This document shows positions 15,351-22,386 of a stretch of 33,145 nt of DNA, in pieces. The DNA is from JBAYJM01 sp964350585 (GTDB lineage Bacteria > Patescibacteriota > Patescibacteriia > 2-01-FULL-39-33), in NCBI GenBank assembly GCA_964350585.1, contig CAYGKC010000011.1, positions 1-33,145 of the forward strand. The letters run 5' to 3'. Position numbers and translations under genes: made by a program. Position 1 is the first letter of the stretch, and every line of letters starts with the position of its first letter. The notes beneath the pieces were generated by a model that had not been told where the DNA came from, did not search any database, and saw only the letters and a program-made list of their open reading frames with translations.

Positions 15351-15395
15351 AGTATAAAGCGATTACAAATTTATGTAATAAAATAATTACATAAA
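15351..15395 (-). promoter_or_regulatory. Promoter with alternating half-site operator for the 386-residue gene
   Basis: On the minus strand the -10 box is TATACT (15351-15356) and the -35 position is ATTACA (15374-15379), 17 bases apart. The -35 box is one of three alternating half-sites (ATTACA, TGTAAT, ATTACA on the plus strand at about 15362, 15374 and 15386, evenly 12 bases apart). 15370-15395 is a perfect palindrome, TTTATGTAAT-AAAATA-ATTACATAAA. The weak -35 box and overlapping sites suggest control by a bound regulator. Confidence 0.62.
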
Positions 15396-15400
15396 ATTAA

Positions 15401-15421
15401 AAAAAGCTCATTTATGAGCTA
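15401..15421 (-). terminator. Terminator downstream of the TrmB-like gene
   Basis: AGCTCAT-TT-ATGAGCT hairpin, followed on the minus strand by a T tract. It separates the regulator's transcript from the promoter of the 386-residue gene. Confidence 0.65.
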
Positions 15422-15461
15422 ATTTTAAATAATATATTGTCGTCGCTTTTCAACAAAAATT

Positions 15462-16241
15462 TTATTGTTTCAAGAGATAATTGTATTTTTCGGAACTTTC
15501 CCACAGGATATCAAAAACAATTTTCATCATTTGGCTAATGACATTGCTTTCAATTACTGTCGCATAACTGTGTTTTTCAAAAGAGTACAACACTACTTTA
15601 TTATTATAAATATCAAATCCGCTATAGTCTATGCGATAAGCTTCAGGCAATACTCTTACTTTTAATAAATTGTTTATTTGCGAATTTCCCTGGTTTATTA
15701 ATTTTAAGGATTTAACGCTGTATGGGCTGGCTTTAAGTATCATCCTTGCCTTAATATTTTTTTTGGCTCTTTTGGCAACATAGGCTTCAGTCCAACCTGG
15801 TATGGCATTAATAAAACTTTCTCCTTCACCAAGAATGCAAATTTCTTTAGCTTCATTTAGTATGCTGTTCATAACAGTTTTTAAACCTTCGGTTCCTTCA
15901 AAAAAACTAACATTAGGCTTACCTCGGCTGATATCGAATAGTGATTTAAGATCTGGCAAAATGGAATTGATATAATCTTTGCGGTCTTCAAGCAAATCAA
16001 TCAATGTTTCAGGCCTGACAGCTTTAAAAATTGTTTTTTTGTTTTTCCTCCCTTCGCTGACCAATCCCATGGATTTTAATCTTTCAAAAATAGGATAACT
16101 GCTTGTTCTATTTAGGTTTGAATGTTTTGCAATGCGATCAACACTGGCATCTTCAAGAGCTAGCGTGGAGCAATAAAGCTTTGCCTCGCTTTCCGATAAG
16201 CCGTATCGGACTAAATTTTTTATGATATTATCTGTATTCAT
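15462..16241 (-). CDS. TrmB-family transcriptional regulator
   Basis: A 259-residue protein. Residues ~5-75 are the TrmB-type winged helix (YGLSESEAKLYCSTLALE, then VDRIAKHSNLNRTSSYPIFERLKSMGLV). A short coiled-coil-like helix (LIDLLEDRKDYINSIL) links this to a C-terminal ligand-sensing domain containing FFEGTEGLKTVMNSIL and ICILGEGESF. TrmB proteins bind sugars or other small molecules and act as repressors or activators, mainly in archaea and Patescibacteria. It lies between two orphan genes on the same strand. A TGTAAT half-site (16258-16263) just upstream of its start matches the operator at 15370-15395, in keeping with control of itself and the downstream gene (inference). Confidence 0.86.
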   Translation of the reverse strand: MNTDNIIKNLVRYGLSESEAKLYCSTLALEDASVDRIAKHSNLNRTSSYPIFERLKSMGLVSEGRKNKKTIFKAVRPETLIDLLEDRKDYINSILPDLKSLFDISRGKPNVSFFEGTEGLKTVMNSILNEAKEICILGEGESFINAIPGWTEAYVAKRAKKNIKARMILKASPYSVKSLKLINQGNSQINNLLKVRVLPEAYRIDYSGFDIYNNKVVLYSFEKHSYATVIESNVISQMMKIVFDILWESSEKYNYLLKQ

Positions 16242-16301
16242 TAAATTATATTAATATTGTAATTATAAAAAAATAACAGCTATAAGACAAGCATAAGCAT
16301 T

Positions 16302-16333
16302 AAAAAAGTGACGAACTCGGAAGTGCGTCACTT
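16302..16333 (-). terminator. Terminator of the 287-residue orphan gene
   Basis: AAGTGACG and CGTCACTT form an 8-bp stem around a 12-base loop, followed on the minus strand by a run of T. Confidence 0.75.
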
Positions 16334-16347
16334 GTGCTTGTGGACCT

Positions 16348-17211
16348 TTAGAAATCCGTTACGCGTTTGATCAATTTCGGATCAGGTTCGCGATCTTGAA
16401 TTTTGGCACATTCGGCGTAATAAGTGTCCAAAAACATTTTCTTGAACCGATCTAATTCGGTAGAGTCCAGTTTATGAGCCGGAATAAGATGAGCGAAGTT
16501 AAAGTGCCTTATCTCGTCATACGGTCCGCAACTTGGAGCATGTTGGCCCATAGGAATAACGAAATTTTCATCTTGGTTTATGAATTCTGATTCTGTCATT
16601 TGCATTTGATGATGCACACAGAAGAATCTATTGTAACCAAGATCTTCAAAGGTTGAGTTGAATTCATAAAGCATATGGTAAGCGGTTGGATCATTACCTT
16701 GCTTTTCATTGAATTCATCTGTTTTTTTTCTGATTTCGTCATTTTCAGTACGGACACGATTACTGAGCACGGGAAAGCAATCTACTCCCGCAACCAGGCA
16801 GGCAAGGTTTTCCTCATCTTCCCACCACTCTACACCTTCTTTAACCTTTATTCGCACAATGACGTTAGGCTTCATTAGTGCCTTTAGGTATACGAGGCCC
16901 GAAAAAGCATATGCCAGCAATGTCTCCTCAAAAGGATATTCGGTAAATCTCCAACCGGCAAGTGATTTCTGAAGATCTGGCGATTCATTTAGAAATTCCT
17001 CCCAGGTCTTTGGTTTCTCGCACAAAAACCCCATATCATTGCTAAAACGCCATTCATCGACAATATCCTGAAGCTTTGTCGCATTTTCAAACCTTTGCGG
17101 TAGTTGATTTTTGAATGCGCGGATAAGGGCGTTGTACCGCACCGGATGGTAATAGCCGTCTGCTATTGGAGTGCGAAACGGTTGGCTGATTTTAAAGCCT
17201 AGTATACTCAC
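16348..17211 (-). CDS. 287-residue orphan protein
   Basis: A soluble, acidic and aromatic-rich protein with no signal peptide, no membrane helix and no family that I recognise. It has His/Cys-containing stretches (RFFCVHHQMQMTE, MGQHAPSCGPYDEIRHFNFAH) that could bind a metal, but no known motif. The start is GTG, fixed by a strong Shine-Dalgarno sequence (AAGGAGGA) seven bases upstream. Base composition is richer in G+C than most neighbours, as for the 386-residue orphan. It has its own consensus-like promoter (17253-17281) and terminator, so it is monocistronic and probably well expressed. Confidence 0.72.
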   Translation of the reverse strand: MSILGFKISQPFRTPIADGYYHPVRYNALIRAFKNQLPQRFENATKLQDIVDEWRFSNDMGFLCEKPKTWEEFLNESPDLQKSLAGWRFTEYPFEETLLAYAFSGLVYLKALMKPNVIVRIKVKEGVEWWEDEENLACLVAGVDCFPVLSNRVRTENDEIRKKTDEFNEKQGNDPTAYHMLYEFNSTFEDLGYNRFFCVHHQMQMTESEFINQDENFVIPMGQHAPSCGPYDEIRHFNFAHLIPAHKLDSTELDRFKKMFLDTYYAECAKIQDREPDPKLIKRVTDF

Positions 17212-17252
17212 GGGAAATCCTCCTTTTTATATTTTGTAGGTGCTTCTTAAAA

Positions 17253-17281
17253 ATAGTATGTTTTGTCTAATTTTTTGTCAA
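17253..17281 (-). promoter_or_regulatory. Promoter of the 287-residue orphan gene
   Basis: On the minus strand TTGACA (17276-17281) and TACTAT (17253-17258) are 17 bases apart, about 40 bases before the GTG start. Confidence 0.75.
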
Positions 17282-17366
17282 ACATCTACGATATTAAATT
17301 CAAGAATTTGTATCAGAAATTTTTCATTATAAAGTACTATTTAGTTATGTCTATTTATATATCAAA

Positions 17367-17392
17367 AAAAATACCCCTAAAGGGGTATTTTT
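17367..17392 (-). terminator. Terminator downstream of tRNA-His
   Basis: AAATACCCC-TAAA-GGGGTATTT hairpin with a T tract on the minus-strand side, seven bases beyond the tRNA 3' end. Confidence 0.85.
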
Positions 17393-17398
17393 CACTTG

Positions 17399-17470
17399 GG
17401 TGACTAGAGGGAGTTGAACCCTCGATACCGGTACCACAAACCGGAGTTTTACCGTTAAACTATAGTCACC
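17399..17470 (-). tRNA. tRNA-His(GTG)
   Basis: Cloverleaf on the minus strand, with anticodon stem CCGGT/ACCGG and loop TTGTGGT (anticodon GTG). The 5' end carries the extra G at position -1 opposite C73, the histidine identity feature. The D-arm is A+T-rich (GTTTAACGGTAAAAC) and the T-loop is TTCAACT. No CCA is encoded. Confidence 0.93.
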
Positions 17471-17573
17471 ATATTTGCAAATACATTATAAAATAATTTT
17501 AAAATGTATATTTCTAGAGAATTATAGCATTAGTTGTTACTTAAATCAATATGGTATTAATAAATTGTTCTGT

Positions 17574-17617
17574 TTGACAAATTATTTTAGAAAGTATAAT
17601 ATGTGTATATAATACAC
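17574..17617 (+). promoter_or_regulatory. Promoter and palindromic operator of the Nudix-type regulator
   Basis: TTGACA (17574-17579) and TATAAT (17595-17600) are only 15 bases apart. They are followed by the perfect palindrome GTGTAT-ATA-ATACAC (17603-17617), which ends ten bases before the ATG. Its position over the transcript start suggests autorepression. Confidence 0.6.
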
Positions 17618-17627
17618 TAATTAAAAT

Positions 17628-18302
17628 ATGGAAATTTATCCTAATCACAAAACGCAACAGATTAAAATAGCAGTTGATAACTGTATTTTTACAATAAAAG
17701 AAGATCAGTTAAATATTTTACTAATTAAAATGAAAGAAAAGTATGTAGGTAAATGGGCGCTTCCAGGTGGACTAATAAATAACAATGAAACTTTGAACCA
17801 GGCTGCCAAAAGAATTCTTAAAGAACAGACTTCAGTCTCAAAGGTATATCTTGAGCAATTATATACATTTAGTGAGATTGATAGAGATTCTTCAAATAGG
17901 GTTATTTCTACAGCATATTATTCTCTAATTTCCAAAGACTTTGTTAAGTTGAGAACTTCAACCAAATATGCGGACGTTCGTTGGTGGCCAATATCATATT
18001 TGCCAAAATTAGCTTATGATCATTATGATATTGTAGCTACAGCAAAAAAACGCTTGGAGAATAAGATAGTATATTCAAATATTGCTTGGTCACTATTACC
18101 CGCAAAATTTACTCTAACTGAATTGCAACTTGTATATGAAATAATTCTCGATAAGAAGTTGGATAAACGAAATTTTCGAAAAAAATTATTAAATTTAGAC
18201 ATAATAATAGGATTAAAGGAAAAAGTAATTTCTGGAGCCCATCGTCCCGCTCAATTATATCAATTTAAAGATAAATCATTTAAATTTATTGATATTTTAT
18301 AA
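17628..18302 (+). CDS. NrtR-like Nudix-domain transcriptional regulator
   Basis: A 224-residue protein. Residues ~10-140 form a Nudix domain, and residues ~150-224 form the winged-helix typical of NrtR/COG4111 proteins (PAKFTLTELQLVYEIIL, then LDKRNFRKKLL). The Nudix box reads GGLINNNETLNQAAKRILKEQ, here noted in part: the REUXEE core is RILKEQ, so two of the usual glutamates are Ile and Gln and hydrolysis is probably lost. NrtR proteins sense ADP-ribose and repress NAD-metabolism genes; no such genes are adjacent here. A 15-bp palindrome just upstream of its start suggests autoregulation. Confidence 0.85.
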   Translation: MEIYPNHKTQQIKIAVDNCIFTIKEDQLNILLIKMKEKYVGKWALPGGLINNNETLNQAAKRILKEQTSVSKVYLEQLYTFSEIDRDSSNRVISTAYYSLISKDFVKLRTSTKYADVRWWPISYLPKLAYDHYDIVATAKKRLENKIVYSNIAWSLLPAKFTLTELQLVYEIILDKKLDKRNFRKKLLNLDIIIGLKEKVISGAHRPAQLYQFKDKSFKFIDIL

Positions 18303-18385
18303 TTTTAAAGTAATTTTAGATATTATGATAATTTTCGCTAAAAAGACTTGACAATTCGTTAATTTTTTGTTAATTTATTTGATTA

Positions 18386-18658
18386 TTAGTTGTTATTTTT
18401 GACTTCAGTTATGAATTTTTGAGAAAGAGCAGATTGTAAATCCATATTTGATTGAGGAATACTTTCTAAAACAATCTTAAGACTATCGTTTATTTTTTTT
18501 CTTTCAATTATCTGCTTTATAAAATCAGGATCTTGTGTCACTTCCTGGGGCCAATATTCTGTGGCTATAACGGGATCAAGAAATGATTCTAAAGGCGGAG
18601 CTTCTAAGGAAATATCACGGTTATATTCAGGAGAGTTCTTAGTTTTCTCATGGTTCAT
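18386..18658 (-). CDS. 90-residue protein of unknown function
   Basis: A small acidic, soluble protein. Its N-terminus is proline-rich and probably disordered (LEAPPLESFLDPVIATEYWP), and the second half is helical (KQIIERKKINDSLKIVLESI). I recognise no family. There is no strong Shine-Dalgarno sequence, and the nearest same-strand neighbours are far away. The codon pattern is consistent with coding, but the call rests mainly on an open frame without better alternatives. Confidence 0.5.
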   Translation of the reverse strand: MNHEKTKNSPEYNRDISLEAPPLESFLDPVIATEYWPQEVTQDPDFIKQIIERKKINDSLKIVLESIPQSNMDLQSALSQKFITEVKNNN

Positions 18659-18786
18659 AAAATTTAGATATTTTCTTTTATGGTATCATAGAGAGTTTAA
18701 AAGTGGAATACGGTATGTTATTTACTCCCTTATTAGTTTATCCGAATAGTTCTATGGATTTAACTAAAGCAAAATTGATTAATTTA

Positions 18787-18815
18787 AAACAGCCACCTTT
18801 TATGGTGGCTGTTTT
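18787..18815. terminator. Bidirectional terminator downstream of tRNA-Arg
   Basis: AAAACAGCCACC-TTTTAT-GGTGGCTGTTTTA hairpin with A/T flanks on both sides, 20 bases beyond the tRNA 3' end on the minus strand. Confidence 0.85.
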
Positions 18816-18835
18816 ATAAGACTGTATTTTTTTAT

Positions 18836-18908
18836 TGTCCGCGGCAAGAATCGAACTTGCGACCAATAGCTTAGAAGGCTACTGCTCTATCCACTGAGCT
18901 ACGCGGAC
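18836..18908 (-). tRNA. tRNA-Arg(TCT)
   Basis: Cloverleaf on the minus strand: acceptor GTCCGCG/CGCGGAC, D-arm GCTCAGTGGATAGAGC, anticodon stem GTAGC/GCTAT with loop CTTCTAA (anticodon TCT), T-loop TTCGATT, discriminator A, no encoded CCA. Confidence 0.94.
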
Positions 18909-19016
18909 GAATTTAATTATTTGCTAATGAAAATAATAGCATAATTAACCTTAAAAGTCAATTGATTATTTAGAGCTATTTTGCTATTATTTAATTGCAA
19001 ACTTTAAACAATACCT

Positions 19017-19520
19017 ATGATACCGTCAATTAAAAAAAGAAGATCAATTCGTGAATATTTAAATCAACCTATAGCTGAAGAAAAGTTAAAACAGATTTTA
19101 AGCTCTGCAATGTATTCTCCTTCTGCAAATGACATTCATCCCTGGGAATTGGTAGTGGTAAAAGATTCACCAACAAAAGAGTTATTGTCAAAAACGACGC
19201 CATGGTCGGCTCATGTAAAAAGCGCAGGTGTAGTAATAGCCGTTATTGGTCATGAAAAAGAAAGTAATGATTGGATTGAGGATTGTTCTATTGTTGCAGA
19301 GCATATTTGGCTTGAAGCTACGGAACAAGAACTTTCAAGTTGCTGGGTGCAAATACGCGGAAACGCCAATGCTGAAAAAGGAGTAAAAGAAATTCTGGGA
19401 ATTCCCCAGGAATTACGTGTTTTATGCCTAATGCCTATTGGTGTTCCGGCCAAAGATTTGCCAGAACATAAGGAAGATGAGTTTGATAAAAGCAAAATAA
19501 AATACGAAAGATACAAATAG
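19017..19520 (+). CDS. Nitroreductase family protein
   Basis: A 167-residue FMN-dependent oxidoreductase of the compact nitroreductase type. FMN-binding landmarks are KKRRSIREY at the start, AMYSPSANDIHPWELVVV near residues 31-48, and the C-terminal GIPQELRVLCLMPIGVP followed by a short tail ending KIKYERYK. Such enzymes form homodimers and pass electrons from NAD(P)H to nitro- or quinone-type acceptors. The native substrate is unclear. It has no operon partner; rpsO starts 111 bases later from its own promoter. Confidence 0.92.
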   Translation: MIPSIKKRRSIREYLNQPIAEEKLKQILSSAMYSPSANDIHPWELVVVKDSPTKELLSKTTPWSAHVKSAGVVIAVIGHEKESNDWIEDCSIVAEHIWLEATEQELSSCWVQIRGNANAEKGVKEILGIPQELRVLCLMPIGVPAKDLPEHKEDEFDKSKIKYERYK

Positions 19521-19525
19521 TTTAC

Positions 19526-19554
19526 TTGACATTTTGGCATTTTTAAGATAATAT
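19526..19554 (+). promoter_or_regulatory. rpsO promoter
   Basis: TTGACA and TAATAT are separated by 17 bases and begin six bases after the nitroreductase stop codon. Confidence 0.85.
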
Positions 19555-19574
19555 ATAAACTACTAAATAATAAG

Positions 19575-19618
19575 GCGATTTTCTTGGATTCAGGCAGGTC
19601 TGATTCTAGGGTTATCGC
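19575..19618 (+). promoter_or_regulatory. rpsO: rpsO leader hairpin, likely S15 autoregulatory site
   Basis: The short leader folds into one long stem. An outer GCGAT/ATCGC helix encloses CTTGGATTCAG paired with CTGATTCTAGG (one mismatch and G-U pairs) around the six-base loop GCAGGT. The Shine-Dalgarno sequence AGGAG begins four bases after the stem. S15 is known to repress its own mRNA through unrelated leader structures in different bacteria, so this is a plausible binding site (inference). Confidence 0.6.
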
Positions 19619-19631
19619 GACAGGAGTCTAA

Positions 19632-19976
19632 ATGATAGATAAAAAAAAGAAAGCGCAAATTATAAAAAAGTTTGCAACCCACGAAAAAGATACAGGTTCT
19701 TCAGAGGTTCAAATAGCCCTCTTAACAGAGGAAATTAAAAATTTGACTGATCATTTGAAAATCCACAAAAAAGATTTTTCTTCTCGCAGAGGTCTATTGA
19801 GAAAAGTTTCAGAGAGAAGAAAATTACTCAGGTATCTTGAAAAAGAAAATTCGGAATCATTCACTGAACTGGTAGAAAAATTAAAGCTAAAGATAGCAAG
19901 AAAATTTGACGATACTCCAAAAATTCTAGACGAAGAATTATTAGGAATTGAAGAGGCAGCAACAGAAGGGGAGTAG
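19632..19976 (+). CDS. rpsO: 30S ribosomal protein S15
   Basis: Primary 16S rRNA-binding protein of the small subunit. Core signatures are FATHEKDTGSSEVQIALLTE, then LTDHLKIHKKDFSSRRGLL and VSERRKLLRYLEK. At 114 residues it is about 25 longer than the usual 89; the extra length is an acidic C-terminal tail (KILDEELLGIEEAATEGE). AGGAG precedes the ATG by six bases. It is followed by an attenuator-like hairpin and pnp, the same order as in E. coli. Confidence 0.97.
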   Translation: MIDKKKKAQIIKKFATHEKDTGSSEVQIALLTEEIKNLTDHLKIHKKDFSSRRGLLRKVSERRKLLRYLEKENSESFTELVEKLKLKIARKFDDTPKILDEELLGIEEAATEGE

Positions 19977-19990
19977 TTCTCCCTTTTTAT
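19966..19990 (+). terminator. Terminator/attenuator between rpsO and pnp
   Basis: AAGGGGAG-TAGTT-CTCCCTTT hairpin, with the rpsO stop codon in the loop and a following T run. It probably reduces read-through into pnp. Confidence 0.65.
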
Positions 19991-20041
19991 AGTTAATTTA
20001 ATCTTCTTGTTGTTGTAAGATAATAGAAATTTAAAAATAAT

Positions 20042-20123
20042 TCCGCCAAGTGCGGATGGCCGGGGATTTTTTATTTGAAAATAATTCCGCTTTTATATAA
20101 AAAGCAGAGCTATATTCAAATAA
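20042..20123 (+). promoter_or_regulatory. pnp: pnp leader hairpins, likely RNase processing and autoregulation site
   Basis: Two helices precede pnp: a small one, TCCGC-CAAGT-GCGGA (20042-20056), and a long one. In the long helix TTATTTGAA (20071-20079) pairs with TTCAAATAA (20115-20123), and GCTTTT-ATATA-AAAAGC nests inside it. In E. coli a leader hairpin in the same place is cut by RNase III and then used by PNPase to repress its own translation. Here the role is inferred from position and shape. Confidence 0.6.
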
Positions 20124-20150
20124 ACCCTTTGGCCAAAAGAAAGGAAAATT

Positions 20151-22376
20151 ATGTTCAAAGTACAAAGATTTGAGACTGACTTTGCGGGCAGAAAGATGGC
20201 TGTTGAAGTCGGTAAGTTGGCCAATCAAACAAACGCATCATGTACTGTTTGGTATGGAGATACAGTTGTTTTAGCCACGGCGGTAATGAGTAAAAAACCT
20301 AAACAGGGCATTGATTTTTTCCCGCTTTCTATTGAAATGCAGGAGAAAATGTATGCTGCAGGTAAAATTAAGGGTTCGAGATTTGTAAAAAGAGATGGAA
20401 GGCCAACTGACAATGCCGTTCTCGATGCAAGGATGATCGACAGAGGCATAAGGCCTTTGTTTAATCAAGAAATGAGAAACGAAGTTCAAGTGGTAACGAC
20501 CACTCTTTCTTATGATGAAGAAAATTCTGCCGATGTGTTGGCTATAACAGCGGCTTCAGTAGTGCTCCATATTTCTGATATTCCATGGAATGGCCCCTTA
20601 GCTGGGATTTGTGTAGGCAGAATTGGAGGAGAATTTATTATTAATCCAACGGAAACACAATTACTTCAATCAGAAATGAAATTGGTTTTTTCAGCAAGTC
20701 ATGACAAGGTATTGATGGTAGACGCTGAAGGTAATGAAATTTCTGAAGAAATAATGGCAAAGGCTATCAAATTCGGATTAGAGCAGGTAAAGCCTCTTTT
20801 GGCTTTTATTGAAAATATCAGAAAAGAAATCGGCTTGGAAAAATTGGATGAAAAAGAACTGGTTGAAAGCGCTTATGCAGGTTCAGAAGTTTCTCTGTCT
20901 GAGAAAAAAGCGGCTTTTGAAGAAGCAAAAAACTTTTTTGCTCCACAACTAGACAAATACCTATTTAACCAACCTAAGGGCACAAAGAGAGAAAGAAAAA
21001 CAATTGCCAAAGAATTATTAGAAAAATTCATCGAACAGTTAAAAGAAAAGGAAGCTCATATGGAAATTATTTCTTATGTGGAAAATAATTTTGATGCTTA
21101 TCTTGAAGAGCAGGTAACAAAGGCAATTTTAGAAAAAGATTTGAGAATAGATGGTAGGAAACTGGATCAAATAAGGCCTCTATCGATTGAAATTGGACTA
21201 TTACCAAGAACTCACGGCAGTGCAATTTTTAATAGGGGTGAAACGCAGGTTTTGTCACTAGTAACTTTAGGAGCTCCCGGTGATGCACAGATTCTTGATG
21301 AAATGACAGAATCAGAAACCAAAAAAACTTACATCCACTATTACAATGCTCCGCCTTACTGCTATGGCGAGACAGGTGCTTTCAGAAGCGCAGGAAGGAG
21401 AGAAATAGGACATGGGTCGCTTGCAGAAAAAGCTTTAGTACCCGTACTTCCCAATAAGGAAGATTTTCCTTATACAATAATGGTAGTTTCTGAAGTGATG
21501 GGCTCAAACGGATCATCCTCGATGGCTTCAACTTGCGGTTCAACTTTGGCTTTGATGGATGCTGGTGTTCCTCTTAAAAAACCAGTTTCCGGAATTGCAA
21601 TGGGTTTGGCTTCTGACAATAGTGGAAATTATAAAGTGCTAACCGATTTGCAAGATTTTGAAGATGGTGAGGGTGGAATGGACTTTAAGGTTGCGGGAAC
21701 AAGAGACGGAGTAACTGCAATACAGATGGATACAAAAACGCAGGGTTTGAGCTTGGAGATTTGTGAAAAGACTTTAGAGCAAGCAAGAAAGGCTAGAATT
21801 GAAATTCTAGATATGATAAAAGAAGTTATTCCAACTCCAAATCAAGAACTTTCAAGATTTGCTCCAAGAATTGTTACATTTAGGATTAACCCTGATAAAA
21901 TCAGAGAGGTTATTGGTGCTGGAGGTAAGGTAATTAATGAAATTATAGACAGTTGCGATGTAAATATTGATATTGAAGATGATGGATTGATTTTTGTAAC
22001 CGGAGTCAGAGCTGAAGGAGTTGAAAAAGCAGTTAAATGGATTGAAAGCATTATTAAAGATGTTGAGATAGGTGCAATATACGAAGGTAAAGTAACCAGA
22101 TTAATGGACTTTGGTGCTTTTGTAGAAATATTACCCGGTAAAGAGGGCATGGTTCATATTTCTGAATTTAGCGCGGAAAGGGTTAATAATATTAATGATG
22201 TGGCCAAAGTAGGAATGACTTTAACGGTTAAAGTCATTGAAGTTGATGAAAAGGGCAGAATTAACCTTTCTGTAAAGAAGGCTGATCCGAATTATAAGCA
22301 AGGAGAAAGTGATACAAAGCCAAGAGGAAGGGATGATAATGGTAGAAATTCAAAAAAAGGTTTTTTCCGCAGATAA
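20151..22376 (+). CDS. pnp: Polyribonucleotide nucleotidyltransferase (PNPase)
   Basis: A 741-residue 3'-5' phosphorolytic exoribonuclease of the RNA degradosome, working as a trimer. Two RNase PH domains are visible: the first with FAGRKMAVEVGKLANQ and VKRDGRPTD, the second with RTHGSAIFNRGETQVLSL and the catalytic-site region GGEGGMDFKVAGT (written in the protein as EDGEGGMDFKVAG). They are joined by a helical domain. A KH domain follows (IREVIGAGGKVINEI), then an S1 domain (YEGKVTRLMDFGAFVEI) and a short basic tail rich in Arg, Gly and Asn. AAAGGA lies before the ATG. All domains are present and the length is normal. Confidence 0.97.
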   Translation: MFKVQRFETDFAGRKMAVEVGKLANQTNASCTVWYGDTVVLATAVMSKKPKQGIDFFPLSIEMQEKMYAAGKIKGSRFVKRDGRPTDNAVLDARMIDRGIRPLFNQEMRNEVQVVTTTLSYDEENSADVLAITAASVVLHISDIPWNGPLAGICVGRIGGEFIINPTETQLLQSEMKLVFSASHDKVLMVDAEGNEISEEIMAKAIKFGLEQVKPLLAFIENIRKEIGLEKLDEKELVESAYAGSEVSLSEKKAAFEEAKNFFAPQLDKYLFNQPKGTKRERKTIAKELLEKFIEQLKEKEAHMEIISYVENNFDAYLEEQVTKAILEKDLRIDGRKLDQIRPLSIEIGLLPRTHGSAIFNRGETQVLSLVTLGAPGDAQILDEMTESETKKTYIHYYNAPPYCYGETGAFRSAGRREIGHGSLAEKALVPVLPNKEDFPYTIMVVSEVMGSNGSSSMASTCGSTLALMDAGVPLKKPVSGIAMGLASDNSGNYKVLTDLQDFEDGEGGMDFKVAGTRDGVTAIQMDTKTQGLSLEICEKTLEQARKARIEILDMIKEVIPTPNQELSRFAPRIVTFRINPDKIREVIGAGGKVINEIIDSCDVNIDIEDDGLIFVTGVRAEGVEKAVKWIESIIKDVEIGAIYEGKVTRLMDFGAFVEILPGKEGMVHISEFSAERVNNINDVAKVGMTLTVKVIEVDEKGRINLSVKKADPNYKQGESDTKPRGRDDNGRNSKKGFFRR

Positions 22377-22386
22377 ATCCCAAACA

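Noticed and set aside
18330..18400. TTGACA-17-TAATTT promoter pointing right at about 18348
   Set aside because: No plus-strand gene follows before tRNA-Arg; it would only produce antisense RNA to the 90-residue gene, with no supporting feature.
20031..20489. Minus-strand frames across the pnp leader and 5' end
   Set aside because: They lie opposite a certain pnp gene and its hairpin leader and show no recognisable protein sequence.
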